Shown here in pieces: positions 1-8,834 of a stretch of DNA of 64,000 nt. A program made the translations under genes and the position numbers. Within the stretch, counting starts at the first letter, position 1, and the number at the start of each line of letters is the position of its first letter. The stretch is taken from contig CP048685.1 of assembly GCA_015698285.1 (NCBI GenBank), positions 2,108,001 to 2,172,000 of the forward strand. Direction: 5' to 3'. Under the pieces are notes generated by a model that worked only from the letters and a program-made list of their open reading frames with translations, did no database searches and was not told where the DNA came from. Source of the stretch: Candidatus Nitronauta litoralis (GTDB lineage Bacteria; Nitrospinota; Nitrospinia; Nitrospinales; Nitrospinaceae).

Positions 1-864
1 GAGGACGGAGCCTCCTTGATTGAGATAGGACTCGATGACTTCCTGCTCTACCCGGGGAATAATGTTTTTCGGGCCGTTAATAATTAGCAGGTCAGCATCT
101 TCAGGAACTTTTGCCGTTTGGGCCAGCAGAACTTTGTCCACTTCAAATCCGTCCTGTTCCAAGGCTTCCCTGGCTTTTGAGTAGCCATTCTTTTCTTCGC
201 TTTCGATATCCGGTTCACCGTGGCCTTCCAGGAAATAAACTTTCTTCCTGTTCTTGTTCGACACCTGAAGGATCGCGTTGGTCAGGTTTTCTTCATTAAG
301 AATTTTTACGATCGTACTCTTTTCACCGCTTTCCACCACCACTGAGCTGTAAGTTGTGATACCGCGTTTCTCAACCAGGGCCGGATTCCGGTCAGGATCA
401 ATCAATTCAAATTTGATGTGATCGGATTCTGCACTGAAGGTGCTCATCAAATGCTTGAAATGATCCCGGGATAAATCCATCCCGGTAAAAAATCCTATGA
501 GCTTTACATCCTGTTCCAATCCTTTGAGGATCTTTGCAGACTGGGGCGCAATGGTGAACATACCGGTTTCGGTGTAGTCGAGTTGCACCTTATGGCGGAA
601 CACCAGGAGGTTTGAAAAAACAAGAACTCCGGACACGACTAGAACCAGAACCGTGGCGTTCATTCCATAAAGCGTTTGCCTGGATTTCAAGGCCTTTTTC
701 AGGTTCGACCAGTCCCCTGCAATAAAAATAATGGCATTGACCAGAGCCAGTCCCGCAAAAGAATAAAGGGACAACGTGAAATGAGGGAAGAACGTGAAAT
801 TAAGGAGCGCGCATATTCCTGAGATAAGCGCGGTCCATCCAGCAAAAGGCATCATTATGTTCAT
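1..864 (-). CDS. gldG: GldG-type ABC transporter auxiliary protein (partial)
   Basis: The reading frame is open from an ATG at 862-864 to the window edge, so the C-terminus is missing (288 residues seen). Two or three hydrophobic segments lie in the first 85 residues. A periplasmic-type domain follows, with the 'EGHGEPD' turn near residue 222 that is typical of the GldG / DUF4350-like family. The start has a clear GGAGGTGATGCG ribosome site. Only 4 bases separate it from the upstream permease, so ATPase, permease and GldG form one operon. In Bacteroidetes GldA/F/G serve gliding; outside them the same trio is an exporter of unknown substrate. Family fairly sure, substrate unknown. Confidence 0.75.
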   Translation of the reverse strand, partial: MNIMMPFAGWTALISGICALLNFTFFPHFTLSLYSFAGLALVNAIIFIAGDWSNLKKALKSRQTLYGMNATVLVLVVSGVLVFSNLLVFRHKVQLDYTETGMFTIAPQSAKILKGLEQDVKLIGFFTGMDLSRDHFKHLMSTFSAESDHIKFELIDPDRNPALVEKRGITTYSSVVVESGEKSTIVKILNEENLTNAILQVSNKNRKKVYFLEGHGEPDIESEEKNGYSKAREALEQDGFEVDKVLLAQTAKVPEDADLLIINGPKNIIPRVEQEVIESYLNQGGSVL

Positions 865-868
865 CGCA

Positions 869-1645
869 TCACCTCCATCGCCTCGACTCCAGCACCCGGT
901 GGGTCAGGAAAAGGAAAAACAGGGTGAATGAGATGTAGTACATCAGGTCACTGGTGTCGATTACGCCCCGCGTAAAATTCTGCAGGTGGCTGGACAGGGA
1001 TAAATATTCCAGAATTTGGGCCATGCCCGGGCTGCTGGACTGTGACTGCCATCCAATGATCCACATCAGGAAAATGAAACCGAAGGTGATGACGGCAGCG
1101 ATCAACTGGTTGTCGGTGAGGGATGATGCGAAAAGTCCCATGGAAATGTAACACCCCGTCATCAGCAACACCCCAAGATAACCAGTCAGGATGGGACCCA
1201 TTTCGGGTTGTCCCATGACCAGGATAAACACAACAAAATAGGAAGAGCCGAGGACCAGAAGTCCCAGTACTGAAAGGCAGGCGATAAATTTCCCGGCGAC
1301 AATTTCCCAAAGCCGGATGGGTGCGGCCAGAAGCAGGGGAAATGTTTTTTGTTTTTTTTCTTCAGCCAGACTACGCATTGTGACCATTGGACTGAATAAC
1401 AACAGAATGAAAGCCATTAATCCGAGCAGCGGTTCAATGACATCAGAGTTGATGTTCAGTGGTGGCGTTCCCTGTTGTTGCATTTGCATCTGGGTCGCCT
1501 GGAAACTTGCGTAGCTGAATGCATCAAGCGTATTGGTTGTGATGAATCCCATGATTCCGAGGAAGACGGTCGCTAAAAGATAGAAGACAGGAGAGGTGAA
1601 ATATCCCTTTACCTCACGAAGGCCAATAGTGAAAGCGTTCCTCAT
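869..1645 (-). CDS. gldF: ABC transporter permease, GldF/ABC-2 type
   Basis: This 258-residue membrane protein has about six hydrophobic segments and the layout of ABC-2 permeases: an N-terminal helix after 'GLREVKGYFTSP', then the 'SMAEEK'-like loop seen here as 'RSLAEEKKQKT' near residue 90. That loop is the usual coupling motif of the GldF/NosY group. The ATG overlaps the stop of the ATPase gene in an ATGA arrangement, showing translational coupling. It would form the membrane channel energised by the adjacent ATPase. Substrate unknown. Confidence 0.85.
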   Translation of the reverse strand: MRNAFTIGLREVKGYFTSPVFYLLATVFLGIMGFITTNTLDAFSYASFQATQMQMQQQGTPPLNINSDVIEPLLGLMAFILLLFSPMVTMRSLAEEKKQKTFPLLLAAPIRLWEIVAGKFIACLSVLGLLVLGSSYFVVFILVMGQPEMGPILTGYLGVLLMTGCYISMGLFASSLTDNQLIAAVITFGFIFLMWIIGWQSQSSSPGMAQILEYLSLSSHLQNFTRGVIDTSDLMYYISFTLFFLFLTHRVLESRRWR

Positions 1646-2577
1646 ACTTCCACCTCACTTTCTTCCGTAGTCAACTGCAGGAAAATATCTTCCAGAGATA
1701 ACGATACGGGGCGCAGGGATTCGAGACCCCAGCCCTGTTCCAGAACAAGGCGTGCCACCTCCTCCTGAGGCAAACTTTCCGGTTGGCACTCCAGAATGTA
1801 TTGATTAGATGATTGAACTGTTGCCGAGATCACGGGGGCCAGGGAATTTAGTTTTTCGACAGCTTGTTCCGCATCCTTCCTCAAGGTCAATTCCAGTCGC
1901 TGTGTTTTATTGAGGGAAGCCGTTAATCCTTCGAGGGTGTCCATAGCTGCGATCTGTCCTTCGTGGATGATGATGACGCGTTGGCAGGTCTGAGTCACTT
2001 CCGGAAGAATATGGGAACTGAGCAGGATCGTGTGCTCCTTTCCCAGGTCACGAATCAAATTACGGATTTCAATGATCTGGATCGGGTCAAGCCCGATGGT
2101 GGGTTCGTCCAGAATCAGAATATCTGGATCATGGACCATGGCCTGCGCCAGCCCGACGCGTTGCTGGTAGCCTTTAGACAGGCGGCCAATAATGCGTCCC
2201 CGTACGTCGCCAAGCATGCAACGTTCGATAACGGAGTTTACAGCTTGCTTGATTTTGGCAGATGGGACCTGGTGGATTTTTGCGGCAAATACCAGGAAAT
2301 CGCGAACCACCATATCCTGATAGAGAGGAGGGTTTTCCGGTAGGTACCCGATTTTCCTCCGCACTTCCAACGGATTTTCGAAAACATCGTGACCATGCAC
2401 CCGTACTGAACCGCTGGTGGCAGGAAGAATGCTGCACAGGATATTCATGGTGGTGCTTTTGCCTGCACCGTTGGGGCCTAAAAAGCCCACAACTTCGCCC
2501 TGGTTGACTTGAAAGGTCAGCCGGTCGACCGCGAGTCGAGGCCCGTAAGATTTTGTCAGGTTTTCTACTTCAATCAT
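1642..2577 (-). CDS. gldA: ABC transporter ATP-binding protein, GldA-like
   Basis: This 311-residue ATPase has a Walker A 'GPNGAGKST' near residue 34, Q-loop, a signature region at 'LSKGYQQRVGLAQAM', Walker B 'ILILDEPTIGLDP' and a switch His in 'LLSSHILPE'. The C-terminal ~80 residues form the regulatory extension seen in GldA/NatA-type exporters. It is the first gene of a three-gene minus-strand operon with the permease and GldG-like protein. It couples ATP hydrolysis to export at the inner membrane. Assignment to the GldA group rests on its partners. Confidence 0.88.
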   Translation of the reverse strand: MIEVENLTKSYGPRLAVDRLTFQVNQGEVVGFLGPNGAGKSTTMNILCSILPATSGSVRVHGHDVFENPLEVRRKIGYLPENPPLYQDMVVRDFLVFAAKIHQVPSAKIKQAVNSVIERCMLGDVRGRIIGRLSKGYQQRVGLAQAMVHDPDILILDEPTIGLDPIQIIEIRNLIRDLGKEHTILLSSHILPEVTQTCQRVIIIHEGQIAAMDTLEGLTASLNKTQRLELTLRKDAEQAVEKLNSLAPVISATVQSSNQYILECQPESLPQEEVARLVLEQGWGLESLRPVSLSLEDIFLQLTTEESEVEV

Positions 2578-2825
2578 GAATCAGGCAATTAATACAAGCC
2601 GGGGCAAGGTTTAAAATATTTTGTAACTTTTGGCTAAGGCTCGGCGTGGTGCTAAGAGTTCTTTAGAGGAAACACTTTGGGTGCGAACTGCTTTGGAAAG
2701 CCAGAGCCTTAAAACCGTAATAGAACCACCGGCAGAAAAGTATCAAGCTCTCTTAAAAAATAACACAGGCTCTTTTTATTTTCACAAAAAATTTTGTTTT
2801 CGGCGGTAGTTGAAGGCAGGAAATT

Positions 2826-3479
2826 TTAAACACCCAGCAGGCCGAAGCCCCAAACGGCGAAAAACAGGACAAAGGCAAGACTCCACAGGACTGCGGGTCT
2901 TCTGCGAAATTGGCCTTTGGCATTAAATCCCTGGATGATCAGTCCTACCAGACAGCCCACCCAGCCGATAAAACCGGCTTCCGAGACGATGGACCAGGCA
3001 ACATTGGGCGACCGGTCCCTCTCAAGACGGTTCAGGTTTTCTGCTCTGCGTTGTTCAAATGGTTTTTTAGCAATGGCCGGGGACGTTGCCGGAGCCTTGG
3101 CCATCAAGGTTGCGATTTTTTCATTACACCTTGAAATCCAATCCTTGCCGGGGGTGAAAAAACTGCGAGTGCTGTAAAACCCTCCACGTAGCGTCCGGTA
3201 TATTTCGAGAGCTTCCTCGGAGAAATTTCTTTTCTCATACTGCTCTGCAATAGACCAGATGCGGTTCGCCGCTTCATCTGCCGTGCCAAGGCCGGGAAGG
3301 TGCCATTTAATAGCGCGAATATAATGATCCACCGCTCGAGTGGGTTTGCTTTGATTTAAGAAATGATCCCCCACGGCCAGTTCGCTTTGAGCACTGAGAT
3401 AAACTTTGGCAACGCTGGAAAATGCCAGCACAATCAATAGCATTATCAGCCAGGACAACCAGGATTCAGAGATTTTCAT
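2826..3479 (-). CDS. Membrane protein with TPR-like middle, unknown function
   Basis: This 217-residue protein has one N-terminal transmembrane helix (about residues 8-25), a soluble middle rich in paired helices that resembles one or two TPR units ('DHFLNQSKPTRAVDHYIRA'), and two hydrophobic helices near residues 165-185 and 195-215. It is flanked by a 250-base gap toward the ABC operon and 33 bases from the oxidoreductase gene upstream. No catalytic motif was seen. I do not recognise the family. Confidence 0.6.
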   Translation of the reverse strand: MKISESWLSWLIMLLIVLAFSSVAKVYLSAQSELAVGDHFLNQSKPTRAVDHYIRAIKWHLPGLGTADEAANRIWSIAEQYEKRNFSEEALEIYRTLRGGFYSTRSFFTPGKDWISRCNEKIATLMAKAPATSPAIAKKPFEQRRAENLNRLERDRSPNVAWSIVSEAGFIGWVGCLVGLIIQGFNAKGQFRRRPAVLWSLAFVLFFAVWGFGLLGV

Positions 3480-3512
3480 AAAGAAACTTTTGTAGTGACT
3501 ATTAAGGTTCTT

Positions 3513-4550
3513 TTACCTTATCCGAACCTTTGTACCATTTTTTTGTGCGGAATCATAAATGGCGGTGATTATTTTGAGGGCCATGAGTCCATCTTCACCA
3601 CTGGATTTGCTGGTTTTCCCCTTCAGGATACAGCCGACAAGGTCGCGTGCAGCACCAGTGAAGGGACTCTCTTTGTTTTTGGGTTCCGGAAATGGCACCT
3701 GCTCCAATTCCTTAAAACCGGTAAAACGTCTGCTTTTTTTAGTGACATAAAGTTCACGACCCGCATTGCCTATCAACAGTCGACCTTCAGTTCCCTGAAT
3801 ATCGAGCTCAAAATTAAAATAACGCCTTCCGCCCCCACCTTCAACAAAACCAAGAGCCCCGTTTTTAAATTGCAGCATAGCGGTAGCGGTTTCTTCTATA
3901 TGCTGCTTCCCGTGTGGCCTGTTTTCGTGACCGCTTACCCAGGCGACCGGGCCACCGAAGAACACCAGCAGGTCCAGAAGATGTGTGCCATCGTGAAACA
4001 TGGGCCCGCCGCCAAATTGATCAACGCGGCCTTTACCGGGTGGACCGGATAACGTGTTTCCCACGATGGTTCTGATTTCTCCAATTTTTCCCTGTTGGAC
4101 GAGTTTGTGCGCAAGCGTGTAAAACGGTTCCCAGCGCCTTTCATGATTGATGACAAGAGGGATGGAATGTTTTCTGAAAGCCCGCACCATCCTTGCTCCC
4201 TCTTTAACGGTAAGGGCTATGGGCTTTTCGCAGAGGACACCTTTTATATCCGCTTTTGTACAGGCGAGGGCGAGTTTGCTGTGGGCACGGGTCCAGGCTG
4301 CGATGGAAACGATATCGAGGGATTCTTGTTTTAAAAATTCTCGATAATTCGTGTACAAGGCATCCACATCCCAGCGTTTCCCAAATTGATCCAATCGCTC
4401 CTGATTGAGGTCGCATCCCGCGACGATCTGTGTTGAAGGCAGCGCGTTAAATCCACCTGCATGGGTGCAGGGTTTATCTCTTAGTGGGTCATTTTCCAGG
4501 AGGCTGCCTATGCGCCCGCAGCCGATAATGCCAACCTTGAGTTTTTTCAT
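3513..4550 (-). CDS. Gfo/Idh/MocA family oxidoreductase
   Basis: This NAD(P)-dependent sugar or cyclitol dehydrogenase-like enzyme has a Rossmann motif 'GIIGCGRIGS' at the N-terminus, 'CEKPIAL' near residue 100 (the conserved EKP catalytic lysine motif), and a C-terminal substrate domain containing 'GTHLLDLLVFFGG'. I place the start at the internal ATG (4548-4550), because the upstream 31 codons are unlike the family and the Rossmann fold begins directly there, giving 345 residues. The substrate cannot be told. A second family member lies at 56251-57228. Confidence 0.82.
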   Translation of the reverse strand: MKKLKVGIIGCGRIGSLLENDPLRDKPCTHAGGFNALPSTQIVAGCDLNQERLDQFGKRWDVDALYTNYREFLKQESLDIVSIAAWTRAHSKLALACTKADIKGVLCEKPIALTVKEGARMVRAFRKHSIPLVINHERRWEPFYTLAHKLVQQGKIGEIRTIVGNTLSGPPGKGRVDQFGGGPMFHDGTHLLDLLVFFGGPVAWVSGHENRPHGKQHIEETATAMLQFKNGALGFVEGGGGRRYFNFELDIQGTEGRLLIGNAGRELYVTKKSRRFTGFKELEQVPFPEPKNKESPFTGAARDLVGCILKGKTSKSSGEDGLMALKIITAIYDSAQKNGTKVRIR

Positions 4551-4630
4551 AGAGTCTGGTGGGGAGTTGAAAACCAGGTGGGTCAAAAATACCTGGGTGA
4601 TTATAGCATTCAGGTTGGATGTGCAGAGGG

Positions 4631-4675
4631 CAAAAAAAAGCATCCCCGAATTTCGTTTGGGAGGCGGGGATGCCT
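4631..4675 (-). terminator. Rho-independent terminator after flaG
   Basis: The 9-base stem GCATCCCCG / CGGGGATGC (4640-4648 with 4665-4673) is followed on the minus strand by a run of eight T. It lies about 90 bases beyond the flaG stop and closes the flagellin/flaG transcription unit before the oxidoreductase gene. Confidence 0.85.
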
Positions 4676-4760
4676 TTTCATCAAGGAGTATTCAAATGGC
4701 TTCTTCAAATACTATCTGGTTTTTTCACACACTAATTAATCAGGAGTCGATAGTTGTCAA

Positions 4761-5153
4761 TTAAACGTTATCGAAGGCCTGACTTTGATAGGCCTCAATT
4801 TGCTTGGCCAGTTTTCTGGCTTCCGGAGACGGGATCTGCCGCAACTCTTTTTGAGTTGTGGGATCGACTACTTTAATGACGACCTCCTTCGAATCCAGGT
4901 CGATGGCGTATTGGGTTTTATTACCCGCAAGACCATAGCGCTCTGGAGTCTGATGAAAAAAGGTTCCGGAATCATTCTGGGCTTTGCCTTCACCAGATTG
5001 ACTGGTTTGGACGACATCCACAGGCTCCTGGAAAGGCACAGGCGCAGCGGCCGGTGCAGATCCTGAACCTGATGCTGAACGTCCACCGGCAGCCGCAGCC
5101 TCTCGCGGGTGGAAATTGGCGCCCAGGGTAGCCGGGGAAATTGTGAATGACAT
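4761..5153 (-). CDS. flaG: FlaG family flagellar protein
   Basis: This 130-residue protein has a low-complexity, Ala/Gly/Ser-rich N-terminal half. The conserved C-terminal FlaG block runs from 'YAIDLDSKEVVIKVVD' through 'LRQIPSPEARKLAKQI'. FlaG proteins affect filament length and are usually encoded beside flagellin or fliD. Here it follows the fourth flagellin by 42 bases with a good AAGGAGAAGC-type ribosome site, so it is probably co-transcribed, and it ends before a strong terminator. No fliD or fliS is seen in the window. Confidence 0.85.
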   Translation of the reverse strand: MSFTISPATLGANFHPREAAAAGGRSASGSGSAPAAAPVPFQEPVDVVQTSQSGEGKAQNDSGTFFHQTPERYGLAGNKTQYAIDLDSKEVVIKVVDPTTQKELRQIPSPEARKLAKQIEAYQSQAFDNV

Positions 5154-5195
5154 GGTGCTTCTCCTTCCGTTCTATTTTCGAACTGCCATCCTGAA

Positions 5196-6047
5196 TCAGG
5201 ACAGCAGAGTCAATACCGATTGTGGAATCAGGTTCGATTGACTGACCATGGCCGCACCACTTTGAACCAATATCTGGTTCTTGGTCAGGTCCGTCAGTTC
5301 TTCCGCCAGATCCGCGTCGCTGATCTGAGATACGGCAGCGTTCAGGTTTTCAATAGTGATGTTCAGGTTATTGAAAGCGCGGTCCAGCCGTTGTTGGACG
5401 GACCCTGCCCGTGCTCGTATTTCGATCAGTTCATCAACCGCTGTACTCAACTGGTCGAGCGCAAGCAGAGCATCCCCTTCAGTCGAAATCCGCGAGTTTC
5501 CTATACCCAGGTTTGCTGCCGAGACTGTGGTCAGGTCGAGAGCCTGATTGAGATCGATGCGATCATCGGTCGCAGTTGTTGCTCCGATTTGAAGGATCAG
5601 ATGTTTGGGATTTGATGCCGCCAAGGTTCCATCGAGAATTCCCCCACCAGCAAACTCGGTCGTGTTGGTGATACGGTCGAGTTCGGCTTTGAGCTGCTGG
5701 AATTCCAGGTCGATGGTCTGGCGTTCGGTTTGCCCGATAGTGCCTGTTGCCGCTTGTGAGGCCAGTTCGCGCATGCGGATCAGAATTCCGCTTTGTTCCC
5801 CCATGGCTCCTTCAGCCACATTGACAAGAGCGACCCCATCGTTGAGATTCCGTGTGCCTTGACGCAAGGTGCGGGAATCCGCTTTCAATTGTTCGGTGAT
5901 AGCGAGCCCTGCCGCGTCGTCGGCCGCAGTTCGGATCCGGATTCCAGACGCTATGCGGGAAATCGCTCTCCCGAGCATATTGTTATTGATGTCCAACACC
6001 CTCTGGGCATTCTGCGAGGATATATTGGTGAAAATTCGCAAAGGCAT
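5196..6047 (-). CDS. fliC: Flagellin (divergent copy)
   Basis: This short flagellin of about 283 residues has the N-terminal D0/D1 signature ('INNNMLGRAISRIASGIRI', 'DDAAGLAI') and the C-terminal 'NQILVQSGAAMVSQSNLIPQ' block, with almost no variable D2/D3 region. I prefer the ATG at 6045-6047, preceded by GGAGGAAACATTTC. The extra 26 upstream codons do not look like flagellin. It is clearly more diverged from the other three copies than they are from each other. It lies between flagellin 3 and flaG and may be a minor filament protein. Confidence 0.93.
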   Translation of the reverse strand: MPLRIFTNISSQNAQRVLDINNNMLGRAISRIASGIRIRTAADDAAGLAITEQLKADSRTLRQGTRNLNDGVALVNVAEGAMGEQSGILIRMRELASQAATGTIGQTERQTIDLEFQQLKAELDRITNTTEFAGGGILDGTLAASNPKHLILQIGATTATDDRIDLNQALDLTTVSAANLGIGNSRISTEGDALLALDQLSTAVDELIEIRARAGSVQQRLDRAFNNLNITIENLNAAVSQISDADLAEELTDLTKNQILVQSGAAMVSQSNLIPQSVLTLLS

Positions 6048-6158
6048 GAAATGTTTCCTCCGTGAATTAATGACCCATTCGTCGGGCCAAATTGATCTGG
6101 CGTCCTTGCCAGACCATTCCCTCAAACTCGGTTTGGGGAAAATGCCGTTGTGAAAAAA

Positions 6159-7031
6159 CTACTGAAGTAGCTGTAATACAGTCTGCGGAATCAGGTTGGC
6201 CTGCCCCACCATTGCAGTTGCGGCCTGCACCAGAATCTGATTTCGGGTAAGGAGTGCCACTTCTTCTGCAATGTCTGCGTCCCGGATAGCCGACTCGGCG
6301 GCTGTCAGGTTTTCGATAGAAATCGACAGGTTGGCAATGGTTCGGACCAGCCGGTTTTGTACTGCGCCGACTTTACCGCGACCCTGCGTGACAACGCCGA
6401 TGGCCGAATTCATGCTGTCCAGCGCAGTCAAAGCAGCGGCAGCAGTTGTGACGGCCAGGGTGTCGATTCCTAATGAGGATGAAGTGATGGCCTGCAAATT
6501 GACCTGTTGGTTCAGGTCGATGCGGCTGTCCGGACTGCTGTCGATTCCCACCTGGATTAAAATGCGGTCACCACCGTTAGCATTGGTTCCCGCTGTGCCC
6601 GAGGCCAGTGAACCGTCCACCAATTTTTGACCGTTAAATTCTGTGGTCCCGGCGATACGATCGATTTCTGTCCTGAGTGCGTTGAACTCCAGTTGGATCG
6701 TCGCCCGTTCGGTGGAGCCGACGGTACCGGTTGCGGCCTGTGAAGCCAGCTCCCGGAGACGAATGAGAATACCGGACTGTTCGTTGAGGGCCCCTTCCGC
6801 CACGTTGATCAGTGAAATTCCGTCGTTGGAATTCCGGACCGCTTGTCTCAAGGCTCGTATATCCGAACGTAGTGATTCAGAAATTGCGAGCCCCGCAGCA
6901 TCATCAGCACCACGGTTGATGCGGATACCGGACGCAATACGTTCAACTGACGTTGCCAATCGATCGTTATTGATGCCCAGGATTCTCTGCGCGTTGAGGG
7001 AGGGGATATTGTTGAAAATTCTGACTGGCAT
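6159..7031 (-). CDS. fliC: Flagellin
   Basis: This 290-residue filament subunit has full N-terminal ('NNIPSLNAQRILGINNDRL', 'SGIRINRGADDAAGLAI') and C-terminal ('LTRNQILVQAATAMVGQANL') helices. The middle is short and differs from its tandem sisters by a small Asn/Gly-rich insertion near residue 150 ('TNANGGD'). Ser/Thr-rich stretches in the centre are plausible O-glycosylation sites for the nonulosonic acid made by the pse genes, but this is inference. A weak sigma-28-like site lies upstream at 7178-7205. Confidence 0.95.
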   Translation of the reverse strand: MPVRIFNNIPSLNAQRILGINNDRLATSVERIASGIRINRGADDAAGLAISESLRSDIRALRQAVRNSNDGISLINVAEGALNEQSGILIRLRELASQAATGTVGSTERATIQLEFNALRTEIDRIAGTTEFNGQKLVDGSLASGTAGTNANGGDRILIQVGIDSSPDSRIDLNQQVNLQAITSSSLGIDTLAVTTAAAALTALDSMNSAIGVVTQGRGKVGAVQNRLVRTIANLSISIENLTAAESAIRDADIAEEVALLTRNQILVQAATAMVGQANLIPQTVLQLLQ

Positions 7032-7177
7032 GATGTCTATCCTCCGTGATAGTACAGTGATCTTCCATAATCAAACCCGGCTTCCCTGCCGGGCCGGCTC
7101 CGAAATTTTCTGGAACCCATTTGAGGTTCAAGGCTGAGGTCCCTTCTTGGGTTCCTCATGCCGTGTCCTCGACCCAC

Positions 7178-7205
7178 CTATCGGGATTTAAAAAAAATCC
7201 CTTTA
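7178..7205 (-). promoter_or_regulatory. Possible weak sigma-28 promoter
   Basis: On the minus strand TAAAGGGA (-35 side, 7198-7205) and CCCGATAG (-10 side, 7178-7185) are separated by 12 bases, about 150 bases upstream of the flagellin start at 7031. It matches the FliA pattern TAAAGTTT / GCCGATAA only partly and the spacer is one base longer than usual, so it is tentative. Confidence 0.35.
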
Positions 7206-7326
7206 CTGTTTTTTTTTAAATCAGGAAGAAATTTCCGGGGGACCTGCATCGGAGAATTTGGAGAAGCGGGGGATCGGGTTTTGTTTATCAGGAGTTAGGG
7301 GATGGATGGGATAGGGAAAAAATTGC

Positions 7327-7374
7327 AAAAAAAATCGCAGCGGCCAACCCCAAACGGGGTCGACACGCCGCGAA
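7327..7374 (-). terminator. Rho-independent terminator after flagellin
   Basis: On the minus strand a GCGGC / GCCGC outer stem (7367-7371 with 7340-7344) encloses an ACCCC / GGGGT inner stem and is followed by eight T. It starts about 25 bases past the stop of the flagellin at 7398-8255, so that gene is likely to be an independent transcript. Confidence 0.8.
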
Positions 7375-7397
7375 TATTTTTTTCAGCTTTAAAAAAA

Positions 7398-8255
7398 CTA
7401 GCCGAGGAGCTGCAATACGGACTGAGGAATCAGATTGGCCTGTCCAACCATCGCGGTAGAAGACTGTACCAGAATCTGGTTCCGGGTTAGCAATGCAACT
7501 TCTTCTGCGATGTCTGCATCACGAATCGCAGATTCCGCTGCCTGCAGGTTTTCCACCCCAATTGAAAGGTTGGAAATGGTACGGACCAACCGGTTTTGAA
7601 CGGCACCGACTTTACCACGGCCAGCCGTTACGGTATCGATCGCTGAATTGATAGAATCCAGTGCGGTCAACGCGGCAGCAGCCGTGGTGACAGACAGGAT
7701 ATCAATGCCGAGGGACGTTGCTGAAATGGAAGTCAGGTTGACGTCGGTGTTCAGGTTGATTCGACTTGATGAGGTTGAGTCGATACCGACCTGGATCAGG
7801 ATCTGGGAGCTTGCGGATACTCCCGATGCTAATGAACCATCGACCAGTTTTTGACCGTTAAACTCGGTGCTGTCTGCAATACGGTCGATTTCATTTCGGA
7901 GTGCTGTGAATTCGAGTTGGATCGTAGCACGCTCGGTGGAGCCAACGGTACCGGTTGCTGCTTGAGAAGACAATTCCCGCAAACGAATCAAAATACCGGC
8001 CTGCTCATTGAGAGCACCTTCAGTAACATTGATCAGGGAAATTCCATCGTTGGCATTTCTAACGGCCTGTCTCAGTGCGCGGATATCGGAACGCAGTGAT
8101 TCGGAAATCGCGAGGCCGGCGGCATCATCTGCACCCCGGTTGATACGGATACCGGAAGCAATACGCTCAACTGACGTAGCCAACCGGTCGTTGTTGATAC
8201 CCAGAATACGCTGTGCATTAAGCGAGGGTATATTGTTGAAGATTCGAACTGGCAT
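7398..8255 (-). CDS. fliC: Flagellin
   Basis: This 285-residue flagellin is nearly identical over its first ~140 residues to the copies at 6159 and 8835, and differs mainly in the central segment ('SASSQILIQVGIDSTSSSRINLNTD'-like region around residues 148-175). The C-terminal 'LTRNQILVQSSTAMVGQANL' block is complete. It has its own near-consensus sigma-28 promoter (8453-8479) and its own terminator (7327-7374). The start is the ATG at 8253-8255 after an AAGGAGGATGTAAA ribosome site. Confidence 0.95.
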   Translation of the reverse strand: MPVRIFNNIPSLNAQRILGINNDRLATSVERIASGIRINRGADDAAGLAISESLRSDIRALRQAVRNANDGISLINVTEGALNEQAGILIRLRELSSQAATGTVGSTERATIQLEFTALRNEIDRIADSTEFNGQKLVDGSLASGVSASSQILIQVGIDSTSSSRINLNTDVNLTSISATSLGIDILSVTTAAAALTALDSINSAIDTVTAGRGKVGAVQNRLVRTISNLSIGVENLQAAESAIRDADIAEEVALLTRNQILVQSSTAMVGQANLIPQSVLQLLG

Positions 8256-8834
8256 TTTACATCCTCCTTGATTTGGATTGAAGTCGCATCCCCGGGCCTC
8301 CCAACCCTGGAATACTTCTTTTTTTTATCCGGCGAAGAACCTCCCATGCTCTTCACCTTTTTTCGTGTCCAACTTGATTCTGGCCGTGGACGTGGCGACA
8401 GGCCTTTTAAAGCGGTATTGGCTGCCTCCGGATACAACTGGGGCCAATCTGCTTATCGGAGTGGATGTTGATAACTTGAGGGGTAATAAAAAATAATGGG
8501 CACCCTGCAATTTTTCAAGGAATCAGGATGCGGGGAAGAGGGGGGGCGGGGAAATTTTTTTGAAAGTTTGGGCGATCCGGGTGCGGACAATGGAGTAAAC
8601 CTCCACCGCCGCAGTCCGGAATGCCCTGTCCACGTAATTATTTCCAGATGGGAACAACCCAGAGGTATCTGATTCCGCAAGTAAATCCGGGAGGTGCGGA
8701 GTCAATTCTGGTGTTCCGGCCCCAAACCACCGGCGGAGGATGCCAGACCGATGGTTGTATCCGGATTTTATAACGTGGTATCTGTAATCCGGCGAAACGA
8801 AAGGAAAACCCGTTTCAGAGTTTCCCGATTCCGC
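8256..8834. other. Intergenic region with sigma-28 promoter
   Basis: This 579-base gap separates two flagellin genes. Its left part holds the FliA-type promoter and about 200-base leader of the flagellin at 7398-8255. Around 8529-8550 there is a G-rich tract (GGGG, GGGGGGG, GGGG) next to a T-run. A short inverted repeat, CCGGATT / AATCCGG, lies at 8761-8792. Small reading frames here have no family features and I do not accept them as genes. Confidence 0.65.
8453..8479 (-). promoter_or_regulatory. Sigma-28 (FliA) promoter for flagellin
   Basis: Minus strand: TCAAGTTA (8472-8479), 11-base spacer, TCCGATAA (8453-8460). This fits the FliA consensus TAAAGTTT-N11-GCCGATAA with three mismatches and the exact spacing. 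It lies about 200 bases upstream of the flagellin start at 8255. Confidence 0.75.

Larger units (their letters stand above)
7032..7397. other. Intergenic region between flagellins
   Basis: This is a 366-base gap between two flagellin genes. It contains the terminator of the upstream (right-hand) flagellin and the weak sigma-28-like promoter of the left-hand one, both listed separately. The remainder shows no credible gene on either strand. Confidence 0.7.

Noticed and set aside
3495-4052. 185-codon plus-strand open frame
   Set aside because: It is antisense to the Gfo/Idh/MocA gene, which has clear Rossmann and EKP motifs. The plus frame shows nothing recognisable.
6643-7137. 164-codon plus-strand frame antisense to a flagellin
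   Set aside because: Similar antisense frames occur in all the flagellin copies and follow from their codon pattern. They carry no motif.
8529-8560. G-rich tract as a quadruplex or terminator
   Set aside because: Three G-runs next to a T-run look suggestive, but there is no matching left arm and no fourth separated G-run. I did not call it a feature.
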